13,946 bases of DNA from Firmicutes bacterium UBA2296 (GTDB taxonomy: Bacteria > Bacillota > UBA994). A program made the position numbers and the translations under genes. Location of the stretch: positions 1 through 13,946 of the forward strand of contig DDWC01000018.1 of the NCBI GenBank assembly GCA_002345475.1, read 5' to 3'. Positions 1 through 7,761 of this stretch are shown in pieces. Below the pieces are notes generated by a model. That model was not told the origin of the DNA, did no database searches, and saw only the letters and a program-made list of their open reading frames with translations. Position 1 is the first letter of the stretch, and every line of letters starts with the position of its first letter.

Positions 1-557
1 CCACCAACATCCTGTTCATCTGCGGAGGAGCTTTCGATGGACTGGAAAAAATCATCGAAGCCCGTATCGGCAAGAAATCCATGGGCTTTGGCGGTGAGGT
101 CCGTTCCAAGGTAAATGTGGACATTGGGGAGCTGTTCAGTCAGGTCCTGCCCGTCGATCTGCTGAAGTACGGCCTCATCCCTGAGTTTGTTGGGCGCATC
201 CCGGTGGTGGCTACTCTCGATGCTCTGGATGAGGAAGCTTTGGTAAGGGTACTGACTGAACCAAAGAACGCCCTGATCAAACAGTACACCAAACTGCTGG
301 AATATGACGATGTGGTACTGGAGTTCCAGGAGGGAGCGCTCAAAGCGGTGGCCCGCGAGGCTATTGTCCGTAACACCGGCGCCCGCGGACTTCGTGCCAT
401 TCTCGAGAAGATTATGCTTGAGGTCATGTACGATTCACCGTCTCGAGGCGACATCAGGAAGTGTATCATAACCGAGGATGTGGTTTTGCGCGGGGCGCCG
501 CCGCTACTGGTGACGGACAGCCAGAAGGGCAAAAAGAAGAAAGACGTAACAGCCTAG
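1..557 (+). CDS. clpX: ATP-dependent Clp protease ATP-binding subunit ClpX (3' part)
   Basis: This is the C-terminal 184 residues of the AAA+ unfoldase ClpX, which recognises, unfolds and threads substrates into the ClpP peptidase in the cytoplasm. The reading frame is open from base 3 at the left edge, so the gene starts outside the window. Visible family signatures are TNILFICGGAFDGLE and the KKSMGFG segment, the LLKYGLIPEFVGRIPVV segment around the sensor region, EPKNAL, and the sensor-2 arginine motif TGARGLRAI near 376-402. The C-terminus ends in a short lysine-rich tail (GKKKKDVTA), as is common and variable in ClpX. The stop codon overlaps the base of a terminator hairpin, so this transcription unit ends here. 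I am sure of the identity; only the N-terminal zinc domain and Walker motifs are out of view. Confidence 0.97.
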   Translation, partial: TNILFICGGAFDGLEKIIEARIGKKSMGFGGEVRSKVNVDIGELFSQVLPVDLLKYGLIPEFVGRIPVVATLDALDEEALVRVLTEPKNALIKQYTKLLEYDDVVLEFQEGALKAVAREAIVRNTGARGLRAILEKIMLEVMYDSPSRGDIRKCIITEDVVLRGAPPLLVTDSQKGKKKKDVTA

Positions 558-580
558 GACCTGTACTACAGGTCCTTTTT
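556..580 (+). terminator. Rho-independent terminator of clpX
   Basis: An inverted repeat with arms 556-565 and 567-576 (perfect complement; about 7-8 bp really pair around a 3-5 nt loop) is followed by five T residues at 576-580. The left arm begins inside the TAG stop codon of clpX, so the terminator is as close to the gene as it can be. Confidence 0.85.
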
Positions 581-597
581 CACACTCCGGGGCCTGG

Positions 598-626
598 TTG
601 CTAGCCGGGGTCCTTAATGCTACTAT
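598..626 (+). promoter_or_regulatory. Putative sigma-A promoter of lon
   Basis: TTGCTA at 598-603 and TACTAT at 621-626 are separated by 17 bases. Each box matches the consensus at 4 of 6 positions. It lies between the clpX terminator and the lon ribosome binding site, which is where a lon promoter is needed. A second AT-rich box (TATACT, 632-637) has no good -35. No tandem CtsR heptads or CIRCE palindrome were seen here, so heat-shock control is not visible. Confidence 0.45.
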
Positions 627-660
627 GGCATTATACTCACCAGCACAGGGAGGTATTCCA

Positions 661-2994
661 GTGAGAAAGCCAGACGATATTCACATATTGCCTTTACTCC
701 CCCTCAGGGGATTTCTTGTATTTCCAAATTCCATCGTCAATCTTGATGTTGGTCGCCAGAAGTCCATCGACGCCGTCAATGCGGCCATGCAAGAAGAGGG
801 TCAGATCCTTCTTTCAGCGCAGAAGGACATAACCACAGAGGACCCGGAGCTTTCCGATGTCTACGATATCGGCACGGTAGCCAGCATCAAGCAGATTATC
901 AACTTGCCGGGGGGCACAATTCGCGTGCTGGTAGAAGGCATGCATCGGGCCCGCATCAGGGAACTGCGCAGCGCAGATCCCTATCTTGTGGTTTCGGCTG
1001 AATATATTGAGACCGATACTGCAGCTACACCATACGTGATGGCGCTGATGCGCAGCGTCAGCGAGCTCTTCGAGGAATACGTAAAAACCGGCAAGAAGAT
1101 CTCCTCTGAGGCGCTGGTTACTCTCAGCAGCATACCGGAACCCGACAAGTTGGCAGACGCCATAGCGTCGCATCTGACCCTCAGCATCGAAGACAGGCAG
1201 TCATTGCTGGAAGCCGAGCAATCCGCCTCCAGGCTGGAACGGCTGGGTGAAATTATTGGCCGCGAGCTAGAGATCCTGGACATCGAGAAACGGCTCAATC
1301 TCCGCGTGCGCAAGCAGATGGAGCAGAACCAGCGCGAGTACTATTTGCGTGAGCAGCAAAAAGCCATACAGAAAGAGCTCGGCCAGAAAGATGAGCGTGT
1401 GGCTGAGGCCGATGAGCTAAAACAGAAAATTGAAGAGCTTCAGCTTCCGGATGAGATTCGCGAACGCTGCCTTAAAGAGGTTGAGAGACTGGAACGAATA
1501 CCGCCGGGGGTTGCTGAGGCCGTTGTGGTGCGCAACTACCTGGACTGGGTGCTGTCTCTGCCGTGGAAGGACGAAACGGAGGATTCCCTCGATATCATTC
1601 AGGCCGAAAAAATCCTCGATGAAGATCATTACGGACTGGAAAGAGTTAAGGCCAGGATTCTGGAGTTCCTGGCGGTGAGACAGCTTACCAGGCAGCTAAA
1701 GGGGCCCATTCTCTGTCTGGTGGGGCCCCCCGGAGTGGGCAAGACGTCATTGGCTCGTTCCGTGGCCAGATCGCTGAGCCGCAACTTTGTGCGCATGTCG
1801 CTGGGCGGCGTGCGCGACGAAGCGGAGATACGCGGCCACAGGCGAACTTACGTGGGAGCCATGCCGGGCCGCATAGTGCAGAGCATGAGACAGGCCAAGA
1901 CGCGCAATCCGGTATTTCTGCTGGACGAGATCGACAAGATGAGCACAGATTTCCGCGGCGATCCTTCCGCGGCTTTGCTCGAGGTGCTTGACCCCGAACA
2001 GAACAACACTTTTGCCGATCATTACATTGAACTGCCCTTCGATCTATCTTCGGTTCTGTTTATAACCACGGCCAACTCTCGCTACGGTATTCCGCGGCCC
2101 CTGCTCGACCGTATGGAGGTCATCAACATTTCGGGCTATACGGAGCAGGAAAAGCTACAGATTGTCCGCAGACATCTATTGCCCAAAACCATGGAGGCCC
2201 ACGGCCTCACCGAAGAAAACATTTCCTTTAGCGATTCCACCATAAGGAAAATTATCAATGAGTACACTCGGGAAGCAGGAGTGCGCAATCTGGAACGCGA
2301 GCTGGCTTCTGTCTGTCGCAAGGTGGCCAAAGCTGTTGTGTCAGGAAAGGGCAACAAGGTTCGTATTACCGCCCAAAACATCCATGAATACCTGGGCACT
2401 GCTCGCTATAGATTTAACCTCACTGACAATCAGGACGCCATAGGCATCGCCACAGGTTTGGTGTGGACAGAGGTGGGGGGAGATACCGCCACCATCGAAG
2501 TCACTGTTATGAAGGGGAAGGGCAACCTGATCCTCACAGGCCAGCTAGGTGAAGTCATGCGGGAGTCGGCCCAGGCCGCCCATAGTTATGTTCGCTCCCG
2601 CGCCGAGAAGCTGGAAATAGACGACGACTTCTACCAGTCTTCCGATGTGCACATTCACGTCCCCGAAGGAGCCATCCCCAAGGACGGGCCCTCCGCGGGC
2701 ATCACTCTGGCCACAGCCCTCGCGTCTGCGCTTTCCAGGCGCCCCGTGCGCAGCGACGTGGCCATGACTGGCGAGATTACTCTCCGTGGCAGAGTCCTGC
2801 CCATCGGCGGCCTCAAGGAAAAGCTGCTGGCCGCTCACCGAGCCGGAGTTAAAACCGTGGTGCTGTCACAGGAAAACCGCCGCGATCTTGACGACGTACC
2901 CAAAAACATACTCAAGAAGCTTGACGTAAAACTGGTGGAAACCATGGATGAGGTTTTGGACATTGCTCTGGCCTCGAAGGCACCTGTGCAATGA
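661..2994 (+). CDS. lon: ATP-dependent protease Lon (LonA type)
   Basis: Lon is a cytoplasmic AAA+ serine protease that degrades misfolded and regulatory proteins. I chose GTG 661 as start (777 aa) because AGGGAGGT at 647-654 sits six bases upstream and the protein then begins directly with the family's N-domain (DIHILPLLPLRGFLVFP). The longer frame opening at TTG 598 would include the promoter region. Domains in order: N-terminal substrate-binding domain about 1-205; coiled coil with REYYLREQQKAIQKEL around 225-250; AAA+ module with Walker A GPPGVGKT at 355-362 and Walker B FLLDEID around 419-425; protease domain from about 590 with the catalytic Ser678 in PKDGPSAG and Lys721 in GLKEKLLAAHR. 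The Ser-Lys spacing of 43 equals that of E. coli Lon (679/722). The length is typical. It overlaps engB by 4 bases, so the two are probably co-translated. There is no lonB between clpX and this gene. Confidence 0.97.
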   Translation: MRKPDDIHILPLLPLRGFLVFPNSIVNLDVGRQKSIDAVNAAMQEEGQILLSAQKDITTEDPELSDVYDIGTVASIKQIINLPGGTIRVLVEGMHRARIRELRSADPYLVVSAEYIETDTAATPYVMALMRSVSELFEEYVKTGKKISSEALVTLSSIPEPDKLADAIASHLTLSIEDRQSLLEAEQSASRLERLGEIIGRELEILDIEKRLNLRVRKQMEQNQREYYLREQQKAIQKELGQKDERVAEADELKQKIEELQLPDEIRERCLKEVERLERIPPGVAEAVVVRNYLDWVLSLPWKDETEDSLDIIQAEKILDEDHYGLERVKARILEFLAVRQLTRQLKGPILCLVGPPGVGKTSLARSVARSLSRNFVRMSLGGVRDEAEIRGHRRTYVGAMPGRIVQSMRQAKTRNPVFLLDEIDKMSTDFRGDPSAALLEVLDPEQNNTFADHYIELPFDLSSVLFITTANSRYGIPRPLLDRMEVINISGYTEQEKLQIVRRHLLPKTMEAHGLTEENISFSDSTIRKIINEYTREAGVRNLERELASVCRKVAKAVVSGKGNKVRITAQNIHEYLGTARYRFNLTDNQDAIGIATGLVWTEVGGDTATIEVTVMKGKGNLILTGQLGEVMRESAQAAHSYVRSRAEKLEIDDDFYQSSDVHIHVPEGAIPKDGPSAGITLATALASALSRRPVRSDVAMTGEITLRGRVLPIGGLKEKLLAAHRAGVKTVVLSQENRRDLDDVPKNILKKLDVKLVETMDEVLDIALASKAPVQ

Positions 2995-3572
2995 TGAAAA
3001 TTGCCAGCGCCGAACTGATCACGTCCGCGCCCACCTGTGACCACATGCCAGAGGTGCAGTACCCCGAAGTGGCCTTTCTGGGCAGGAGCAACGTGGGCAA
3101 GTCGTCGCTCATAAACGCTCTGCTGGGCAGACGTAGCCTGGCCCGTACCAGCTCACAGCCCGGCAAGACAAGGCTGTTTAACTTTTATCTGGTTAACCAG
3201 AGCTTTTATCTTGTGGACATGCCTGGCTATGGCTATGCCCGTTTTGCTCAGGCAGAGAGGCTGCGTTTGCGCGGCCTAATCCGCCAATACATTACCGAGC
3301 GAGAAAGTCTGCGCGCGGTGATCCACGCCGTCGATTTCCGGCACGAGCCCTCGCAGGATGACATTGAGTTCAGCTCGATGCTCCATGAAGCCAATATCCC
3401 CTTTTTGGTGGTTGCCACGAAGTGTGACAAAGTACCGAGCTCAAAGCATCATCGGCATCAGAAGATGATCGCTTTGGCTCTGGGCATACCGCAGGAACAG
3501 GTGCTGGTGACGTCGGCCGAAGTCAGGAAGGGTCTCGACAGCGTGTGGGCCCGGCTGACATTAGGAGAGTGA
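2991..3572 (+). CDS. engB: Ribosome biogenesis GTP-binding protein EngB/YsxC/YihA
   Basis: This is a small P-loop GTPase of the TrmE-Era-EngA-EngB family, needed for late assembly of the large ribosomal subunit in Bacillus and E. coli. At 193 aa it has the usual length. G-box motifs: G1 GRSNVGKS at 31-38, G2 Thr60 in PGKTRLFNF, G3 DMPG at 76-79 followed by the family-typical YGYA, G4 TKCD at 143-146, and G5 TSA at 174-176. The start overlaps the lon stop (ATGATGA), and either ATG 2991 or ATG 2994 could serve. There is only a weak purine stretch (GAAGG, about 2975) upstream, so translational coupling to lon is likely. The lon-engB pair is an old and conserved Firmicutes arrangement. Transcription probably ends at the hairpin 3599-3639. 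Confidence 0.95.
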   Translation: MMKIASAELITSAPTCDHMPEVQYPEVAFLGRSNVGKSSLINALLGRRSLARTSSQPGKTRLFNFYLVNQSFYLVDMPGYGYARFAQAERLRLRGLIRQYITERESLRAVIHAVDFRHEPSQDDIEFSSMLHEANIPFLVVATKCDKVPSSKHHRHQKMIALALGIPQEQVLVTSAEVRKGLDSVWARLTLGE

Positions 3573-3598
3573 AATTACACCACTGACATAGACGGTCA

Positions 3599-3639
3599 AA
3601 GCAGCATACCCGTTGCGAAATGCAATGGGTATGCTGCTT
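3599..3639. terminator. Long hairpin between convergent genes, probable bidirectional terminator
   Basis: Arms 3599-3616 and 3622-3639 pair over 18 bp with a single G-U, around the 5-nt loop GAAAT. It lies between engB (+) and the oxidoreductase beta gene (-), where both transcripts must stop. The T-tract is poor on both strands (TT then A on plus; TTT then G on minus), so a strong intrinsic terminator is not certain. The rest of 3573-3723 shows nothing else that I can name. Confidence 0.6.
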
Positions 3640-3723
3640 ATCCACTGGACGTTAGAGGTTATAAGTTGGAATTCAGAGCCCAAAAACTGATGCTCAGTCC
3701 TGCTAGTCGCTCGGGGTTGTGCA

Positions 3724-4458
3724 CTACCTGCGATATATCAGCCCTGTCAGCAGGCCTTCTGCCTCGTTCACCGAAGAAAGGGCTTCACCAAGATCGGTGC
3801 TGTTGTGAGTCGCGGGACGCAGGTGCTCTTTAAACCACTGGTAAGTGTGAATCTTATTGAAGGTTACACACGGGCTGAATATGTTGACAAAGGCAAACCC
3901 TTTGTATGCTATAGCCTCCTTCAGCAGGCCCTGAAGCACTTCCTGGTCTGCCGAAGATGATTGAGCGACATAACCGGCCCCGGCCGCCAGCATAAGCGAT
4001 GCCGGCACAAAGGGATTGTCCAGTGAACCGTGGGGCGTTGACCCGGTCACAAAACCTTTCGGGCTGAGAGGAGAGGTCTGCCCCTTGGTAAGACCGTAGA
4101 GGTTATTCGTCATCACTATGTACGTAATATCCACATTGCGACGGGCCGCCTGCAGGGTGTGATTAAGCCCAATTGCGAACCCGTCGCCGTCGCCCCCCAG
4201 GGCCAGAACGGTCAGCTCCGGCCTGGCAAGCTTCACTCCCTGCGCCAGAGGCAAGGCTCGGCCGTGGGCGGAATGAAAAGTGTAGGCGTTCATATAGCCA
4301 CTGATTCGGCCCGAGCAACCGATACCCGAGACCGCCACCACGTTATGGGGCGGAATCTCCAGAGACGCCAGGCTGTCCTCAACGGCGCGCAGTACTCCAA
4401 AGTCGCCACAACCCACGCACCATGTAGGCTTGAGACCCCTGTCGTAATCCTTACTCAT
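3724..4458 (-). CDS. korB: 2-oxoacid:ferredoxin oxidoreductase, beta (TPP-binding) subunit
   Basis: This subunit binds thiamine diphosphate and a [4Fe-4S] cluster and works with the fused gamma-alpha subunit encoded just upstream. The complex oxidatively decarboxylates a 2-oxoacid to its acyl-CoA and reduces ferredoxin (or runs in reverse). At 244 aa it is slightly short for the family (about 250-300). Seen: WCVGCGDFG with Cys14 and Cys17, GIGCSGR with Cys48, and PCVTFN with Cys197, matching the four cluster ligands of the two-subunit family. The TPP/Mg motif GDGDGFAIG (89-97) continues to NNLYGLTKGQTSP (118-130). The ATG overlaps the end of the alpha gene by 8 bases, and AAGGAGG (complement of 4468-4474) lies 9 bases upstream. 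The KorB-like family is certain; whether the substrate is 2-oxoglutarate, pyruvate or another 2-oxoacid cannot be read from the sequence. Confidence 0.92.
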   Translation of the reverse strand: MSKDYDRGLKPTWCVGCGDFGVLRAVEDSLASLEIPPHNVVAVSGIGCSGRISGYMNAYTFHSAHGRALPLAQGVKLARPELTVLALGGDGDGFAIGLNHTLQAARRNVDITYIVMTNNLYGLTKGQTSPLSPKGFVTGSTPHGSLDNPFVPASLMLAAGAGYVAQSSSADQEVLQGLLKEAIAYKGFAFVNIFSPCVTFNKIHTYQWFKEHLRPATHNSTDLGEALSSVNEAEGLLTGLIYRR

Positions 4459-6100
4459 TGTCCATCGCCTCCTTCACCGCCCTGATAATGTCCTCCCCCA
4501 TGAAAGGCTCGCCGTCAAAGCGCAGGGCCGAGCAGAACTTGTCATGCGGCGAGAAATTCGCCTTGAGGTGGCTGAGTAGTTGCCCTGAGGCGTTGCAGTC
4601 CAGCACCAGAATGCGTTTATGGGAAGCAAATATGCTTTCAAGTTCCTCCACAGGCAGGGGAGAGAGCAGTCTGAGATAAAGAGCCGAGGCTTCATGCCGG
4701 ATCTCCGGCCACGCCGCTTCTACGGCGCCGCGGGTAGACCCCAAGGCAACAATGAGCAAGTTGTGACCAGCCTTGGTGTAGCTGAAGTTGTCTCCTTCAG
4801 GGACCTTGCTCAGCGTCTTCATGCGCTCTGTCATATAAGCCTTGCGAGGCCCAGGCATGTCTGTGGGTAAACCGTCGGCTCCCTGCTGGTTCCCGGTCGA
4901 GTGGAACATCTGGTCCGGGACTCCAGGCAAGATGCGCTTGCTTCGTGCCGCGGCAAGATCACTGCCAGAGAAATGCAGGGCATCAATGTCTGTGCGGGCG
5001 CTCATGAGCGCGAAGTCTGTGAGGAACAGAACCGGTGACCTGTACTGCTCTGCCAGCAGAAAGGCCCTTGGCAAGTCGGTGAAGATATCCTCAACACAGG
5101 ATGGCGCCATCACCAGCGGTTTAGCGTCGCCGTGCCCTCCGGCCAGTGCCAGCGCCAAATCGCTCTGCTCATGCTTGGTGGGCATACCCGTGGACGGTCC
5201 GGTGCGCTGTGCGTCAATGACAACCAGAGGAGTTCTGGTCATGGCCGCAAGTCCAATCCCTTCTGTCATCAAGGAGAGTCCCGGGCCTGATGTGGCAACC
5301 AGGGGAGTAGCTCCGGCGTAGGAAGCTCCGACGGCCATAAATACTGCAGATATCTCGTCTTCGGTCTGCACGGCCCGTCGCGGCCCATCTGGTTTAAACT
5401 CCCTGGCCAGCAGGGAGAAGACCTCGCTGGCAGGAGAAATGGGGTAGCCGGCCGTGAAGTCGCAGCCCGCCATAAGGGCACTTTCGACTATGGCCTCGCT
5501 GCCCTGTATTAGCCGACTACCCTGATGCTCGCGGACCTGGCTTCCGTCCAGGTCCGGCACCGGCGAGGATACCTGAGGAGAACTTCCTGCCAGACCATAG
5601 CCCAGAGACAGAGCAGCAAGGTTTGTGTCAATTACCGCCTGTCCCTTACGTTCAAAAGCGGCAGCAATCACGCTATGCCACTCCTTTTCCGGTATGTTCA
5701 GCAGTGCACCCATGACTCCTAAGGCCATGGTCCATTTGTAGACATTGCCAGGCCCCGTCTTAGCTTTGCTGGCAATCGGGAAGGACAAAAGCCTCGGCTG
5801 GCTCTCTTCCGTGGCCGACTCATCGGTTATTATCAGGCCCTTCTCGGATACTAGCCCCCGGTCGCGTCGCAAGGCCTCGCCGTCAAGGGCAATCAATAGG
5901 TCTACATTAGCCTGTTTGGAACGTACAGGCTCCTTGCCGAAAGCGATCTCATGGCTCGAATAACCGCCGCGGATGCGTGAAGTGAAATTTCGGTAGGCGT
6001 AGACGTGAAAACCTCTGGCGTGGAGATAGGCGGAGAGCAATTCTCCCACCGTATCGACGCCTTCCCCCTGTATACCACCTAGTTTTATGCAGTAGTGCAT
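4451..6100 (-). CDS. korA: 2-oxoacid:ferredoxin oxidoreductase, fused gamma-alpha subunit
   Basis: This is the partner of the beta subunit. The N-terminal gamma domain (about 1-175) carries the GIQGEGVDTVGELLS signature and the NFTSRIRGG segment. The alpha pyrimidine-binding/core domain follows from about 195 (QGSEAIVESALMAGCDF) and contains YPISP at 219-223, a variant of the YPITP motif of fused OFORs. GTGPSTGMPTKHEQSDL-like elements (here RTGPSTGMPTK) are also present. I start at ATG 6100 (549 aa), because ACCTCCC at 6107-6113 (GGGAGGT on the coding strand) is six bases away; the TTG at 6115 lies inside that site. There is no delta/ferredoxin-like subunit or extra 4Fe-4S domain, so electrons probably go from the beta-subunit cluster straight to soluble ferredoxin. 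It forms a two-gene operon with the beta gene. Substrate not determinable; 2-oxoglutarate or a broad range is plausible. Confidence 0.93.
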   Translation of the reverse strand: MHYCIKLGGIQGEGVDTVGELLSAYLHARGFHVYAYRNFTSRIRGGYSSHEIAFGKEPVRSKQANVDLLIALDGEALRRDRGLVSEKGLIITDESATEESQPRLLSFPIASKAKTGPGNVYKWTMALGVMGALLNIPEKEWHSVIAAAFERKGQAVIDTNLAALSLGYGLAGSSPQVSSPVPDLDGSQVREHQGSRLIQGSEAIVESALMAGCDFTAGYPISPASEVFSLLAREFKPDGPRRAVQTEDEISAVFMAVGASYAGATPLVATSGPGLSLMTEGIGLAAMTRTPLVVIDAQRTGPSTGMPTKHEQSDLALALAGGHGDAKPLVMAPSCVEDIFTDLPRAFLLAEQYRSPVLFLTDFALMSARTDIDALHFSGSDLAAARSKRILPGVPDQMFHSTGNQQGADGLPTDMPGPRKAYMTERMKTLSKVPEGDNFSYTKAGHNLLIVALGSTRGAVEAAWPEIRHEASALYLRLLSPLPVEELESIFASHKRILVLDCNASGQLLSHLKANFSPHDKFCSALRFDGEPFMGEDIIRAVKEAMDNE

Positions 6101-6254
6101 GCGCACACCTCCCAATTTGGTTGCTCAAAACTTCCGGTAGCTTTCTCTTCTTCACCGCTGCCACAATTCCTCCAGAAATATACGTCGTCCTGGTGCTTAT
6201 TCAGGCTCAGGCAGGGATAATGTCACGCAGGGCGAAATAAACAGGCACGGGGTC

Positions 6255-6283
6255 TTGCCAAAAGGTATTGTATACATTATTCT
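6255..6283 (+). promoter_or_regulatory. Putative sigma-A promoter of the carboxyltransferase gene
   Basis: TTGCCA at 6255-6260 (5 of 6 to consensus) and TATTCT at 6278-6283 (4 of 6) are separated by 17 bases and end 37 bases before the TTG start. It lies in the roughly 205-base divergent region between the oxidoreductase operon and this gene. A matching promoter on the minus strand is less clear: TATATT on the complement near 6176-6182 has no good -35. Confidence 0.4.
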
Positions 6284-6320
6284 TTGTGCTAAGGACCCAT
6301 CGAGACAAGGAGTGATATTG

Positions 6321-7703
6321 TTGAAAGTACGGATTACCGATACTACGCTTCGCGACGGTCATCAATCGCTACTGGCTACTCGTCTGCGCACTGATGACAT
6401 GCTGCAGGTGACCGCAGATCTCAATAAGGCCGGATTCTATTCCATGGAAGTGTGGGGCGGAGCCACCTTTGACAGCTGTCTGCGTTTTCTCAACGAAGAC
6501 CCCTGGGAAAGACTGCGTATCCTGCGCAAGGCCTTGCCCGACACCAAGCTGCAAATGCTGCTGCGCGGCCAGAACGTACTGGGCTACAAGCATTACGCCG
6601 ACGACGTGGTGCGCGCGTTCGTCGAATACGCAATCAAGAACGGCATTGATATTATCCGCACCTTCGATGCGCTCAACGATGTCCGCAATATGGAGACTGC
6701 CATCAAAGCTACCAAGGAATTCGGTGGTCACGCGCAGGGCACGGTCGTCTACACAATCAGCCCCCTGCACAATGTAGAGCACTACGTCGAAACCGCTCGT
6801 ACTCTCGTCGAGTGGGGGGTCGACTCCCTTTGCATCAAGGACATGGCGGGAATTATTAGCCCCTATGTGACTTACGATCTGGTAAAACGCTTCAAGGAGG
6901 AGTTCAGCGTTCCTGTTGCGCTGCATTCCCACTACACTAGCGGCATGGCCAGCATGGCTTACCTTAAGGCCGTTGAGGCAGGCGTCGACATTATCGACAC
7001 CGCGCTTTCCCCGCTGGCACTAGGTAGCAGCCAGCCCTGTACCGAAACCATGATAGCAACGCTAAAGGGCACTCAGTACGATACCGGTATAGATCTGGCT
7101 CTGCTGTCGGATGTCAGCGAGCGCCTGAAGATCTGCAAGGAATGCTATCCTGAATCTCGGAACGCCAACTATACCGTCGACACCAACGTGCTGACCTACC
7201 AGATCCCCGGAGGTATGATATCCAACTTCGTATCTCAGTTGGGTGATCAAATCAACCTTCTGCCGGAAGTGCTCAAAGAAGTACCTCGCGTCCGCGCCGA
7301 CCTCGGCTACCCACCTCTGGTAACACCTTCAAGCCAGATTGTGGGTTCACAGTCCATGTTTAACGTAATCAGCGGCGAAAGATACAAAATGGTGACCAAC
7401 GAAGTCAAGAAGTACCTGGCTGGGCACTACGGTCGTCCTCAGGGACCCATTGACGAAGACTTCCGTCGCAAGATTATTGGTGACACCGAGGTCATAGAGT
7501 GTCGTCCAGCAGACCTCATCGAGCCGGAACTGCCAGCTGCCCGCAAAGAGATGGCCGCCTACATGGAGCAGGAAGAAGACGTGCTGTCCTACGTGCTCTT
7601 CCCACCTGTGGCCATGAAGTTCTTTAAAGACAGGCACGCCAAGAAGTACGGCGTCGATCCCGACCTGGCTGAAGTGGCCAAGAATGAAGGTTACCCAGTC
7701 TAA
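6321..7703 (+). CDS. Biotin-dependent carboxyltransferase subunit (PycB / OadA / 5S type, no biotin domain)
   Basis: This is the carboxyltransferase that moves CO2 between carboxybiotin and pyruvate/oxaloacetate: pyruvate carboxylase subunit B, oxaloacetate decarboxylase alpha or transcarboxylase 5S. I start at TTG 6321 (460 aa): AAGGAG at 6307-6312 is well placed and the protein then opens with MKVRITDTTLRDGHQSLLAT, the family N-terminus. TTG 6318 is the alternative. Visible: DTTLRDGHQS with metal ligand Asp12, LLRGQN, DIIRTFDALND, the carbamylated lysine in KDMAG (Lys173), metal ligands HSH (His202/204), and a conserved PYC/OADA C-terminal domain through TPSSQIVGSQ. The protein stops at about 460 aa, where OadA and fused pyruvate carboxylase would continue to a biotinyl domain with an MKM motif. 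The biotin carrier and carboxylase must therefore be encoded elsewhere. No sodium-pump subunits are nearby, which favours PycB or 5S over OadA. Confidence 0.88.
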   Translation: MKVRITDTTLRDGHQSLLATRLRTDDMLQVTADLNKAGFYSMEVWGGATFDSCLRFLNEDPWERLRILRKALPDTKLQMLLRGQNVLGYKHYADDVVRAFVEYAIKNGIDIIRTFDALNDVRNMETAIKATKEFGGHAQGTVVYTISPLHNVEHYVETARTLVEWGVDSLCIKDMAGIISPYVTYDLVKRFKEEFSVPVALHSHYTSGMASMAYLKAVEAGVDIIDTALSPLALGSSQPCTETMIATLKGTQYDTGIDLALLSDVSERLKICKECYPESRNANYTVDTNVLTYQIPGGMISNFVSQLGDQINLLPEVLKEVPRVRADLGYPPLVTPSSQIVGSQSMFNVISGERYKMVTNEVKKYLAGHYGRPQGPIDEDFRRKIIGDTEVIECRPADLIEPELPAARKEMAAYMEQEEDVLSYVLFPPVAMKFFKDRHAKKYGVDPDLAEVAKNEGYPV

Positions 7704-7707
7704 TAGA

Positions 7708-7716
7708 TGATATAAT
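7708..7716 (+). promoter_or_regulatory. Extended -10 promoter (TGATATAAT) ahead of the membrane-anchored protein gene
   Basis: TGA followed by a perfect TATAAT (7711-7716) forms an extended -10 element; no good -35 is found 16-18 bases upstream. A start about 7 bases downstream would fall inside the left arm of the next hairpin, so RNAs from here would lack the full hairpin while readthrough RNAs would carry it. Confidence 0.45.
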
Positions 7717-7743
7717 GGGGAAGAGCGGTTGCTCTTCCCCATT
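7714..7743 (+). terminator. Hairpin after the carboxyltransferase gene, probable terminator
   Basis: A perfect stem (7714-7726 with 7731-7743, 13 bp including the outer A-T pairs) encloses the loop GGTT. The core is GGGGAAGAGC paired with GCTCTTCCCC. Only three T residues follow at 7742-7744, partly in the stem, so termination may be partial and some readthrough into the next gene is likely. Confidence 0.6.
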
Positions 7744-7761
7744 TACATACGGAGGTGTTCT

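Noticed and set aside
598..660. Extending Lon to a TTG start at 598
   Set aside because: There is no ribosome binding site, it overlaps the likely promoter, and the added residues do not resemble Lon; GTG 661 has a perfect site.
3594..3600. GGTCAAA, a CtsR half-site
   Set aside because: CtsR needs two tandem heptads upstream of a heat-shock gene; this is a single copy downstream of engB. GTCAAA at 9091 is likewise single.
6255..6320. Longer start of the carboxyltransferase at 6255
   Set aside because: It coincides with the -35 box and adds residues not found in the family; AAGGAG plus TTG 6321 gives the canonical N-terminus.
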